Assembly: GCA_028693085.1 (NCBI GenBank)
Contig: JAQUWC010000001.1
Span: 1 to 64,000 of the forward strand
DNA length: 64,000 bases
Origin: UBA5266 sp002411545
GTDB lineage: Bacteria; Bacteroidota; Bacteroidia; Bacteroidales; WCHB1-69
Reading direction: 5' to 3'
Both the position numbers and the translations under genes were made by a program. The notes under the pieces were generated by a model. It made no database searches. It saw nothing but the letters and a program-made list of their open reading frames with translations, and was not told the DNA's origin. Shown piece after piece: positions 36,905-49,600 of this stretch; position 1 is the first letter of the stretch, and every line of letters begins with the position of its first letter.

Positions 36905-37635
36905 AACCTTTACGACTTTCCGTACAATATTTTGCGGATATCAAATTCGGATATTTCGGAAATCTTGAGGGCTTGTCCATAGGCTTTCTTGGCTTCGAGG
37001 AGTTGGTCTTGTCGTTTGAATAGTTCTTGTTTAAAGGTATTTCCGTTGAGAAGGGTGGCATCGACATTGCGCTCGGATAATCTTGCTGTTTTTAAATGCT
37101 ATACAGTCTTGATAAAAAATAAGCTAAGCCTATTTTCCATGAATTGTAAAATTAGTTCTGATTAAAACAATTATTCTTCTAACTAGAACAATAAGCTTAA
37201 AATAAAAATCAATCTTTCGGATATAAAAATATATATTTATTTAGAATAATGAAAAGTTTAAAGTGGTTTTCAATAAAAAATCCAGCAGCTCTTTTTATGC
37301 TGTATAAAGATAATGTATGGTAATATCCCAAAATGTGTGTATATTTTCTATTTCTTTGTTATAGATGCATTTCTAATAGATTTTTCCTAAAATCGGTCTG
37401 TTTTTTATCTAAAATGCTGTATAAAGCGTTTTTAGGCTGTTTTACGGGCTTTTGTATCCGAGCTTTAGTATACTATTAGGAGAAGGGTTGAGTCGCTTAA
37501 ATCACAGGAAAACAACCCAAAGCAAATTTTAAATATTTTTTTGCATAGGGTATTTTTGTGACCTACATGGCGGTTTATGGCATGCAAAAGCTCCCACTTT
37601 CCCCCAAGAGCCGTTTATCGTTTTCCGATAGGAGA
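36905..37635. other. Intergenic region with a gene remnant
   Basis: 36910-37098 holds a C-terminal coding fragment. The remaining AT-rich part shows a direct repeat TGCTGTATAAAG (37298-37309 and 37415-37426). Next to the giant gene's stop, CGATAG/CTATCG (37626-37641) forms a tight hairpin with a 4-base loop but has no T-run. I saw nothing else. Confidence 0.6.
36910..37098 (-). pseudogene. C-terminal remnant of an unrecognised protein
   Basis: The frame ending at TAA (36912-36910) reads 62 residues upstream to a TAG at 37101-37099, with no start codon. The peptide contains NGNTFKQELFKRQDQLLEAK and ends FDIRKILYGKS. It is charged, helical and TPR- or coiled-coil-like. Codon use is like a real gene and clearly less AT-rich than the surrounding DNA. 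I infer the tail of a deleted gene; the family is not identified. Confidence 0.55.
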
Positions 37636-40600
37636 CTATCGCTGTACGTTCATTTTTCTGACAATGGTTTTGCCTTTGTATGTCAGGCTGTAATAATAAA
37701 TGCCATTGGATAAATGATTCGTAGGAAGATAGAATTCGTTCTTTCCGGCTTCTGCCTGCTGCACTTCCTGATACAACACTTGGCCTTTGACGCTGCTTAG
37801 TATACAACGAATTTCTCCATCCTGTGGCACATAATAAGGGATGACGGTTGAAGTCAGGGCAGGATTGGGTTGGTTTTGTTCTACATACCATTGATTTTCC
37901 GTATATGTATTGATGCCAAAGCCCGGATTATAAACTACGCAAGCCTCTATGCGGAGGGTGTCGTTGAGTGGATCTATATCCTTTTCAACGGCATTGATAA
38001 AGGCTGTTACACGATAGGTTTCGTTGCTGTCTTCAATATTCGGCACTTTATAAGGAGTGGAAAATGCAAAGGTTTCCGCCGATTTGGCATAGACCGTGAC
38101 GGTACGACCCAATTCTTTTACTCTTACATTACCGCTATCAATATGAACGATTAATCGAACCCCAACGACGTCGCTATCACCATGATTGGTTAATTCAACG
38201 GCGGTATAGACAAAGTGAAAACCGGTATCGCAATCTTCTTCGGTTGGTTTTTCAATCTTGGTAACAGCAATATCATTGACAATGATGCGAGCGTTGATAA
38301 ACTTCATATTATTGGCTGCAACCACATCGCAAGCAAGTTCAGATTGTATGGATAATTGATAATAGGGTTGGATGAGATTCGCTTCGGGTACGATAAATCC
38401 CTTCTTAAAGGTGTAATATATAGAATCGCCGGGAAGCAAAGAGGCATTCAATGTTTCGGTTATGTCATTTGCATTGTTGATTTTCAAGCGTAATGGCACT
38501 TGTGTTACCTTTGGGCTTCCGGCATTTTTCACCCAAGCACTTGCATATACCGTATCGCCGGTCGATTTCGGGCTGATGTCGCGAATGTAGGTAATGGCGA
38601 TGTCAGGATTGATTTCAATCGTTTTTCGCAACGTGTCATTCAAGGAATTGCTATCAACGCTGTTGATAAACGTGAGGAGTCTATAGCTTCCATGGATATT
38701 AAAGTCATAATTGTTGACTATCACCAGGGTATCGCTTTGTCCTCCTAGTAATACCTTAGTATTTAATATATAGGTTGTATCAAAGGAAGGTCCGGTAGGA
38801 TGTGTCAGATTTACGTTCAAATGAGTGTTGTTATGACTAAAATCGAAAGTTTGGGAGGTGTTGTTGCTTATGATGAGCTTCAATGATTTATTCATAAAAT
38901 CACAATCTTGCAAATCGGGCACCAGAATTTCGCTGATTTTAATATCGGGAGCTGCCGCTACACGAATGCGGTCGATGTTTTGATTATTACCTCCGTAACT
39001 CTGTGCTTCAAAAGCAAAAACAACACAGGATTGATTGGAATAAGCCGACAAATCCACTCGGTAGTATTTCCATGTGGGGGTTTTAAAGTTGGAATCATAG
39101 CGAAATACATTAATCAAAGAGGTATAAGTAATTCCTCCGTCGGTAGAGACATACACATTGATTTGGTCGCGTGCATCGGGAGCACTGTTGTCATGCGCAT
39201 ACCAAAACTCAAGGGTGGGACTATAGGTGCCTTGTAAATCGAGAGGTTGTGTAATAGCCTGTGCCATCGATCCTTTCCCGGATGCCGAAGCAAATCGTAA
39301 TCGACCACTGCCAAATACAGGTGAAATAGGGGGAGAGCTTTCATTGCCTGCCATCACTTCCCAATTCAAACTACCGGTAAGATTATGGAAAGTCATTTCT
39401 GTGGGAGATGTGCTGAAATCAATATCCAAGGGGAGATAGGCTTTGTTTACATGATAGGTATATTGCAGACTATCGTCGGAATGTATGGTGTCGACGGAAC
39501 AACTTAAATAAGCACGGATGTGATAATCGCCGTTTATGTGGACGGGTATCATACGTGCAATCTCAAAAGTATCTTGTTGCATTTCAGCCAATGTCCCGGC
39601 TGATATGATGGTATCATGTTGATAAAGTATGTTTCCACTTATTTCTACATGTAGATGTAAAGGGGTTAAAGCAAAGTTAAATGGGAAGATACCGTTGTTT
39701 GACAAGGCGATTTTTACGGAGGTATAGTCGGGATAACATCCTCCTATTGCATTGACAGGTTCCACGAGATAGGCTGCACTTAAATCATAATCTTCATAGA
39801 GTGCTACCGAATAAGCTCCTATCACCGTTAAGGATGTTCGAGCTTTCTTGTCCATATCAGTAAGGACCAAAGTATCTCTCGGACACATCAAGCCTATGTA
39901 GTCGGTCAATCGCAAGTCTTTGGACACATCGACAAACTTAGGCAAAAGGCTTACCGAATGCGCATCTTGCTGGGTGGTAGTTCGCCAAACGGATAGATTC
40001 GCCACATTGCCGTTAGCATAGCCAATATAAGCTGCATAGTAATTGTTGTAATCCATAAACAAGGAGGTGCCCACATAATTAGTATTGCTGAGATACAAAG
40101 CATATCCGCTGGTAGATGTAGTTACTAAATTATTATTTTTAACTTTTACCATATAGTCTTCGATAGGATTGAGGTAAATCAGTCTATTGGCTCCGCTGCC
40201 ATCCATCCATACGGAATTATGCATGATGTTTACGCGGCTATTGCTAACATAAATAGCCGATGAGGTGGAGTTTGCATTAAGGATAATATCGTTGTTTGCT
40301 ATTAAGCCTGAGGTATGGGTGTTATTGTAATTTACATAATTCAAGTAAATGCCGTAGGGATAATTGATAGAAGGATTGAAACTACGAATTTTATTTCCGC
40401 TTAAGGATTCCACATTGCAATAAACACTATATAATCCGTAGAAATAATTGTACGTATTGCTTAAACGGGAGCTTACAATATTATCGGAAAGACTGATAAA
40501 GTCGGTATAATAAAAATAACCTCCATAGTAATAGGCATTCGACAACATGTTTCCATTAATGATTATGTTGGTTCCGTAATCACTTGTACCATCACCACCA

Positions 40601-43600
40601 TAAAAATAAATATTGTAATAACCCCCATCAATGCGATTATGTAAAATACGAATGTTATTGACAATGCCCGTACTCGATTTATATATTCCGGCATAGGTAG
40701 TAGAACTTGCCGTAGGATTAGCCTTAATCACACATTGGTTGATTTCGATGTTTTCGCAAGCATTTCCCAATTGAATAGCCCGAGTTCCGGAACTTGCATC
40801 CAAAGTAATATGTGTAAAGACTAAATCGCTAGTATTAGCAAGGTTTAAAACTACCCCCGATGATTGGAAAACTACGTCGGAAGCGATGCCTGTTGAAGAA
40901 GTAATAGTGACTGTATGGCTCTGATTACATCCTATAAAAGATTGATTAATAGAAAATCCGTTATACGTTCCCGGCAGCATTTGTAGAACAACCGGCCCTG
41001 AAACGCCACAGCTTGTGAGCACTTGGAAAGCATCGTTCAGTGTTTGGAAATCGGCACTCGACGATCCCACGAGATAGGTTCCGTTTAATACTTGGTTGCA
41101 ACCTAATGATGTTGTTTCGATGGTATCATTGGCCTGGTTATCATCCATAGCTTGGCCGTTGGGTAATTCTATCCATGCTTTGATGTTCGCATTTACATTG
41201 TTGATGGGGATATAGTTTCCAATTACGATGACGGTATCTTGATATTGAGCCAATGCTAATCCACTAATGTTAACGGCGGTCATGGTATTGTTATTAACTT
41301 TCCATTGAATACGTAAAGACTGTAAGATAGTCGTACCGGAATTACTTATGTTTATGCTTACTGGAGTAGGTGTGCCGGCAATGGCGCTTTGAGGCGGCGA
41401 TACAAACGTTTCCAATCCTGCATCAAAATTAAAGCTAGGTACATAACAGCCCATATAAGTGTTTTGTCCGCGCGTTATTCCTTTAATATCACGTAATATC
41501 AATGGATTTCGAGGACAAATCAAGCCTACCCATGATAGGGGTTCTGCGCTGATTTCGGTTTGAGCAAAACCTGGATTCACCGTATTTGAATGCATGTTTA
41601 AGGAGGGGTAGGCGTTTTGCCACTCGTGTAAACCGGAATAAGACGTTCCCCAATAAACAAAATCAGTTCCAGAAGTATAATAATTATTGTAATCGACAGT
41701 GCCTGCATACGAAGATGTTGGAACATACAATAGATAAGAGGCATTTCCTAAATTAACAAATAAATTATTGATTATATTGATGCCATTGCTAACGGTCGAA
41801 TACTTATACATCATATACGATATAGAAGCATTGGATGTGGCAAGCAAGGTGTTATTTATGTTTTGCCATTTACCCCCATAGGATTGATAAACCATATATG
41901 TTCCATTCCCTTTCTGAATAAACTCATTATTTGCCAATAGAATATCAGCTACTGTCGTTCCGTGATTGCTGAAACAATAATTCAAATAGGCTAAGGTGGT
42001 AAAGTTGCCGACGATAGTATTATTTATAATACGTGTAATATCAGACATTACTCCATTGGAATAATTTATATACAATCCATAGCCCCCTTGAGAGGGATTT
42101 TTATAGAGTTTATTATTTGAAATGGTATTTACATTGGAATAAGCAATATAAATACCGTAATAATGGAATTGATTAAGAATATTATGGGTAATACTGATAT
42201 CGTAGGAGCTATAATTATTCGATGCAGATTGTATCCAAATACCTCCACTACCGTGGAAATAATTATATGTAATCACCAGGGAAGTATCCAATGAATTATT
42301 GGAATAAATGGCCATTAAGGCTTCCGAAGCACTCGTATCGGTGGAAGTCTGGATACAATTATGTGTAATAAGAATATTTTTATTGCTATTTTTCAATTCT
42401 ATGGCATTTGAATTTTGTCCCGATAAGATAGCATTGACAGTTAAATTTCTCAGGATAATATTGTTTGTATTAGAAAGTGAGATAGCTGCTTTTTCGGAAG
42501 GACTTTGAATGATTACGGAAGAAGAATCGCCATTAGCCGATGTAAGGGTTAATGTATGTGTGCTGTTTGTCCCCGGTATGGAAGGGATGTACACGTTTTC
42601 GACGTATGTTCCGGCGTTAATATAAAGCGTTGTAGGAGATGATATTCCACAATATGACAATGCTTTTATTGCTTCCGATATGCTGGTATAATCAGCTCCG
42701 CTCCCTCCAACATAATAGTGACCCGATAAAGTAGAATCACATCCATAGACTTCAACCCGCAAGGTGTCATTGCTTAAATCGTTATCTGTTTGACCATTTG
42801 GCAATTCTGTATATATCATAAGGGTATTGCTTCCCGATAAAGCTACAAAATTGCCTAAATAAATGGGTGCACTGACTTCCATTACATTCAGATTACCGGT
42901 CCATGGCAAACTTTGAATCAAGACACCGTTGATTTTTAAATGGATACTCATAGCGTTTATCACATTGGAACCCATATTTGCAACGCGTACAAAGACTGAA
43001 TCACTCATTCCGGCACTCACTTGATTCATAGGTGATACTAAGGTGTGTGGCATGACATTGTAAGGAAGTATGATAAAATCGTTATACGCTCCTACACTTG
43101 TGATAATTCCTCTGGTATTTCCGTTAATATCACTCAATACATCTTTAATTTGGTTACACGTTAACCCCATTCCATCGGTTTTTAGACTGTTGGGAAAATC
43201 AACAAATCCCGGATTGATATTTGTTGAATGCACATCTTGTCCGCTGGTCATTTTCCACAAAGCTAAATTCGAAATTCCGGAAGTAATGAATCCGATGTAA
43301 GAACCATAGTAATTATTATAATTTAAGGTTAATCCGTTAAAAGAGGGTAAATACATGGGATATACCAAGTTTGAATAAGTCCCTATGTTGTTTTGTCGAA
43401 TGGCAATGGGGTAATTAATGTTGGTATTTGCATATAAACCTTTAGCTGCTGCAGAGGCCGTTAGATGTATGGAATTATGGTATATATTTACTTTACTGTA
43501 GTTTACATACATTCCGTAGGCATCGCTTGATTTGGCTTGGAGATTAATTTCATTATTGCTTATTAAGCCCGTCGATACAGCATTATAATAATTTACATAA

Positions 43601-46600
43601 TTCACATACATACCGTAAATCTCATTGAAGGGCTCATGACTATAAATTTTGTTGGCATGTATGGCAGATACATTCGAATAACATATGCTTAACCCGTAGT
43701 ATAAGGACGAAGTGTTTGTTTTACGTGTATGTATACTGTTATTAGAAATGCTATTAAAATTGCTGTAATACAAATAAGCACCGCGCTCATACGCATTGGA
43801 TAATACATTATCATTTATAATTATGTTATTAGCAAATTCAGACGTATTAAGACCTCCTTCAAAATAAATATTATAGCAAGCGCCATCTATGTTGTTATGT
43901 AATATACGGATATTATGTACTACACCGGAAGAAGCCTCCTTATAAATTCCGGCATAACGTGTCGAAGTTGTATCACATTTGATATGACAGTGATTGATTT
44001 CGATGTTTTCGCAAGCATCCTTAAATAGAATGGCATAAGAGCCTTGTGTCAAGTCAAAACTAAGATGATGTAGAACAATATTATTGACGTTCCCAAACAA
44101 AACGGCCGTATCAAAAGAAACTATGGTAACACTATCGGCATTTCCGGACAGTGAAGCAAAGGTCAAAGTGTCGTTTGCTGTCATGCCCGGTATGTGATGT
44201 GTGAAATCAAGGTTTTCGGTATATATCCCATTTTGGAGGAGAAAACTAACATTGCCGGCAATGCCGCAAGTATTTAACTCAAGAAATACCTGTGCAAGGT
44301 CGACAAAATCAGCACCTACACCTCCCACCGTATAGGTTCCGTATAATATCCTATTACAGCCTAAAGATTGAGTGCTAATGGTATCGTTAAAGGTGTTTTG
44401 ATCGGTTTTCCCATTAGGATTATCGACCCATGCCGTCAAATGAGTTATGTTTCCAAGGCTTGGCAAATAACTTCCTATCAATATATTGGTATCTTTATAT
44501 TGAGGCAAATTCAATCCGGTTAAGTTTAAGGGTGTCCCCAACACACTGTCGATTTTCCAATGGATGTTTATACTATGTAAGGTATCATATCCCCAATTTG
44601 TTAAGCTTACGGTTACATTTGTTTGAGTAACGGTAGCATTCCCTTGTGGGCTAACAAACGCTTTTAATCCGGCATCTAAATCATAAATAGGCACATAGCA
44701 TCCCATATGGGTAGACAAACTACGGTCGATTCCTCGAATATCATTCGTTGCCAAATAGTGAGACGGGCATTCTAATCCATTCCATATGGATGGAATGGCA
44801 TTCAAAGTAGAATCTTTACATTTAGGATGAAGAGTTACGGAATGTATGTTAAGGGTTGGATAAGCACTTTGCCATAACAACAAATCATTGTAGGCAGTAC
44901 CTCCCCAATAGGCTACTGCATTGGCATTTCCTTTCCAATAATTATTATAATCAACACTTCCTATATAAGTAGATGTAGCAGTATTGCAATATACAAGATA
45001 GGAACAAGAACCTAAATTTGCAATGATATTATTTATAAGATTAACGCTTTCCGTTGAACTTGTGTTTCTATAAATCATATAGCTTGTGGTTCCGGTATTT
45101 ATCAGGCTGTTATTTATGTTTTGCCATTTTCCTCCGTAATTTTGGTAAATCAAATAATTACACCCTGTTCCTGTTTGGATTAATTCATTGTTTGCAAATA
45201 AAATATCCGAAGAAGCTAAACCGCCATGGCTGTAACAATAGTTCATATAAGCTACATAAGCATATTCGCCAATGAATGTATTGGATGTTATTTTCGTTAT
45301 GTCGTCCATAACACCATTACAATAATACATGTAAATACCGTAGCCTTGATTGGATGCATTGCTTTTGTAAAGAGTATTGTGATGTACTTTGTTTATCCCC
45401 GAATAATACATATAAATACCATAATAATAAAAATTCTCTATGATATTATTTTCAATGGTGATATTGTAGGAAGCTGATGAAGCTTGATTGGCCGATTCTA
45501 TCCAGATACCCCCGGTTCCAAATAAATGATTATTTCGTATAATAATATTTGTGTCTTGTGAATTATCTGAAATAATTGCCATGATAGCAGGTGAAGCATA
45601 AATGGACGGACAGGTATGCATGTAATTGTTTGTAATCAGGATATCTTTATTTTTGTTTTTAAATTCGACACAACGAGAGGCACTTCCCGATAATATCCCT
45701 TCCAAGGTAAGATGACTGATGGTGATATGTTTTGTGTTATCCAAAATAATCACACCGCTGGCTGAAGTAGCTTGAATGATTACTGAAGAAGAATCACGGT
45801 TGGTTGATGTGATGGTAATGGTATTTACGGCACTGGCTCCCGGAATATTGGGAATGATTAAATTACCACGATAGGTTCCTGCATTTACAGAAATCGTAGT
45901 AGGACCATAAACTCCACAATACGAAAGAGCTTCTATGGCTTCGTTCAAGCTATTAAAATCATTCCCATATAGACCAACCGTATAGGTTCCGCTATAACCG
46001 GAACCGCAACCAAAGGTATTAAACACCAATGTATCGTTCGTTGGGAGATTGTCGGCTTGTCCATTGGGCAAAGAAGTATAGACAATGATTGAATTATTTT
46101 CCGCTTGAGGATTGAAATAACCTAAGGTAATAGGCGAAGTTGTTGTATTGGGTAATAAAATTCCTGTCCAATGATAGGGAGTTTGTAAAGTTCCATTTAC
46201 TTCCCAATGTATTTGTAGGTTAGTAATCGTATCTGTACCTACGTTTAAAACAGTAATGCTTACGGCTGTTGAGGTGCCAATTTGTGAGACTTTAGTAGGC
46301 GATAAAAGCGTCCGCGGCATGATATCCAGTGGATATGGATCGCCATGATAAGCTCCCACCGTGGTATTGGGAGTGCGGATATTATTGTCGATATCCGTTA
46401 AAACATCCGGCAGACGAGGACAGTCCAATCCACTATAATCAACAATGTTTAAGGTTTGAGGATTAAAAAATGTAGGATTAATGCTTTTGGAATTACCATC
46501 CTGTCCGACGGCAGTTTTCCATAAGGTCAGGTTGGTGATGTTGTTGCCGGCGTAGGCTAAATAAGAGCCAATGGTAAAATAATTGTTATAATCCATCATA

Positions 46601-49600
46601 AAACCGGAGGTGTATGTCAATGAAGGAAAGTACATCACATGATTGTAGATGGAATAAACATCGTTTGATAAATTAATAAAATTATTGTTTTTTAGCACAT
46701 TATTATTAAGAGAGCTGGACACATAAAAGCATTTTCCTTCGCCGTTTCCACTTATAAGCATGGAGTTATGTAAAAATTTAATATAATTACTTCCTGTGGA
46801 CACATACATACCGTAATTGCTTCCACTTACTTTTGCTATGATTTCATTGTTGTAAACGTACAGATAATTGGAATCCTTATTGCTGGCATAATAAAAATAC
46901 ATACCATAATAGGTTTGATATATATAAAGTTTATTGTTTCTCAAAAAATTACCGTTTGAACGATTCAAATACATGCCATAAAAGTCAACTAAAGTAAGAT
47001 TTGCATTATAGCGTTGTTCAATATAGTTGTTCGAAACTTCATTGAAGTTGACATAATTCAAATACATGCCGTAAAAATCAACGTTGATGATATCATTATT
47101 TTTAATCGACACATTTTCACCTCCTCCCATCAGATAAATTCCTGCCGAACCACCGTGAATAATGCTGTTGAGAATACGAATATTATTCACCGGATTAGCG
47201 GAGGGACTAAAAACAACAGAAAGTTGATTTGGAATGTTTGTAGCCGAAACGAAAGTAGGGATTAACAGTATACAATTGTTAAACTCAATATTTTCAGCCC
47301 CATTTCTCAACACCACAGCCTTGGAATAATACATCGGACTTCGATGTTGACCGTAAACAGCAATATTTTTAAACAACAAATGTTTCACGTTTTTCAGATC
47401 AATGGTGCCAATGTCTTGTGCCGAATCAAGAGCTGTATAGATAATCACATCTTCTTTAATGCCTGTAGTAGAGGTAAAGCTTATGGTATTTGTAGCATTA
47501 CACCCGCGAATGGTATCATCTAAAATGATATTTTCGACATATAAACCGGGGAAGATAGCGAATGTGACCGGGCCAGATATACCACAGGATTTTATTCTAT
47601 GCAAAGCATCGGCGATAGTTGCAAAATTACCGGAAGTTCCTATGGTATAAGTTCCTGACATCAACGAATCACAACCATAAGTTTCTGTCTTTATCGTATC
47701 GTTTGTTGGATCTTGATCAGCTTGATTATTGGGAAATGACGTATAGACAATGATTTGATTATCGCCTGGCGAAGCCATGAAATTCCCCAACTTAATGGGT
47801 TGAGTCGTATCGCCTGGTGACAAAGAACCCGACCATGCATATTGTGTCATAAGTACACCATTTACTTTCCAATTAATCTTCATAGATGTAACGGTATTAG
47901 ATCCAATATTTAATACAGAAACAACTACCGAATCGTTTCCGCTAACGGTACTTAAATCGGAAGGAGAGTATATATGATAGGGCATTACATTGTTGACTTT
48001 GAGAATAAAATCGTGGTATGCTCCCATGGTTGTCATAAGTCCACGTGCTATCCCATTCATATCCGTAGGAACATGCGGGTGACTTTGACAAATGATACTA
48101 CCACCCGATGTTTTCAAATTGACGGAAGTATCGACGAAATTAGGATAAACACTAACAGAATTAGCATCTTGTCCGGTCGTACTCCTCCAACTACTCATGC
48201 TTGTAATAGTGGATGTAGCATAACCTATATAGCCTAAATGACTATAATAATTATTATAATCAAAAAACCATGTGTTTCCTAAAGAGTTTAAATTAGTAAA
48301 ATATATCGGAACAGCTGTAACCAAATTATTGTTTCTGACTTGTAAATCTGTGGAGCTCGATATATATATTCCAATATTAGTAGCGTTCGAAAGCTCTAAT
48401 GCCAATATAGAATTATGTACCACCTCCATACGTGAAGAAATAATATATAAAGCATAAGAGGAAGTCGATGATTTTATTCTTATTTCATTATTTGAAAGGA
48501 CGACAGGGGCAGCCGTGCTTGAGTTATTACAATACCCTATATACATACCATAAACATTGCTAATAGGAGCAGGAACATAGATTTTATTTCTACTGATAGA
48601 AGGGGCATCACAATAATACATTCTCAATCCGTAGAAATTAGAATAGGTGTTGGTTGTTCGTGAACGTATTATATTGTCAGACAACTGATCAAAATCGGCA
48701 TAATAAAAATAGGTAGCGTAATAATAGGCATTGCTTAATGCATTACCGGAAAAAATAATGTGCGATCCCCTTACTGTCGAACTGGTGCCGCCATACAAAT
48801 ATATGTTATAATATCCTCCATCTAATATGTTGTTAATAATGCGAATGTTATGATGAACACCTCTACCGGAAGCTTTATAGATACAAGCATGGGTTGATGA
48901 GTTCGTAGTAGGATTTGTTTTAATGACACATGAATTGATTTCAATATTTTCGCAAGGGCCTGTAAATTCTATACCTTTTGATCCGGTTGTTACATCAATA
49001 CTCAGGTTTTTAAAAACAATATTATTCACATTGCCAAGTTGCACAGCAACATCTGATGATTGGATAATCACACTGTCGGCATTTCCTGAGGCAGACATAA
49101 ATGTAAGGGTATCAAAAGCTCCCATTCCTTCAATAGCAGCATTTATATGTATGTTATCCGTATAGGTTCCGTTATAAATTTTAAAGATGGTATTGCCTGA
49201 CATTCCACACACATTCAATTCATTTAATGCAGCTGATATCGAATTAAAATTATTACTTCCGGCAGGCCCTCCAATCGTATACTCTCCATTGAAAATGGTA
49301 TTGCATCCATAAGTAATATATGAGAGCGTATCGTCTGTTTCCAACGAATCTGTCACAGCATTGGGGTTTTTCACCCAAACAAGGAGAGTATCATATCCAA
49401 GGTTTGGGGTATAATTTCCTATATAAATGGGATTTGATGCAAAATCAACAGGTAAATTACCTCCCGACCAATGATAACTGGGCTGTACTACACCGTTTAC
49501 ACTCCAATATATATCTGTACAATTTAAAGGATTTAATCCTGTATTTTTTATCCTTACATAAACGGGCATACTTTGATTGGCAACTACTTTCATAATATGG

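Noticed and set aside
37298..37426. Direct repeat TGCTGTATAAAG (two copies) as att sites or CRISPR-like units
   Set aside because: Only two 12-base copies in AT-rich DNA, with no integrase, cas gene or regular spacing.
37626..37641. CGATAG/CTATCG hairpin at the giant gene's stop as a terminator
   Set aside because: The stem is only 6 bp and no T-run follows on the minus strand.
37529..37891. 120-residue ORF at the end of the giant gene
   Set aside because: It lies in another frame of the same strand over the giant gene's sorting domain, which is clearly the coding frame.
39114..49165. Many plus-strand ORFs of 60-110 residues inside the giant gene
   Set aside because: They are antisense shadows of a continuous 4309-codon frame and show no recognisable domains.
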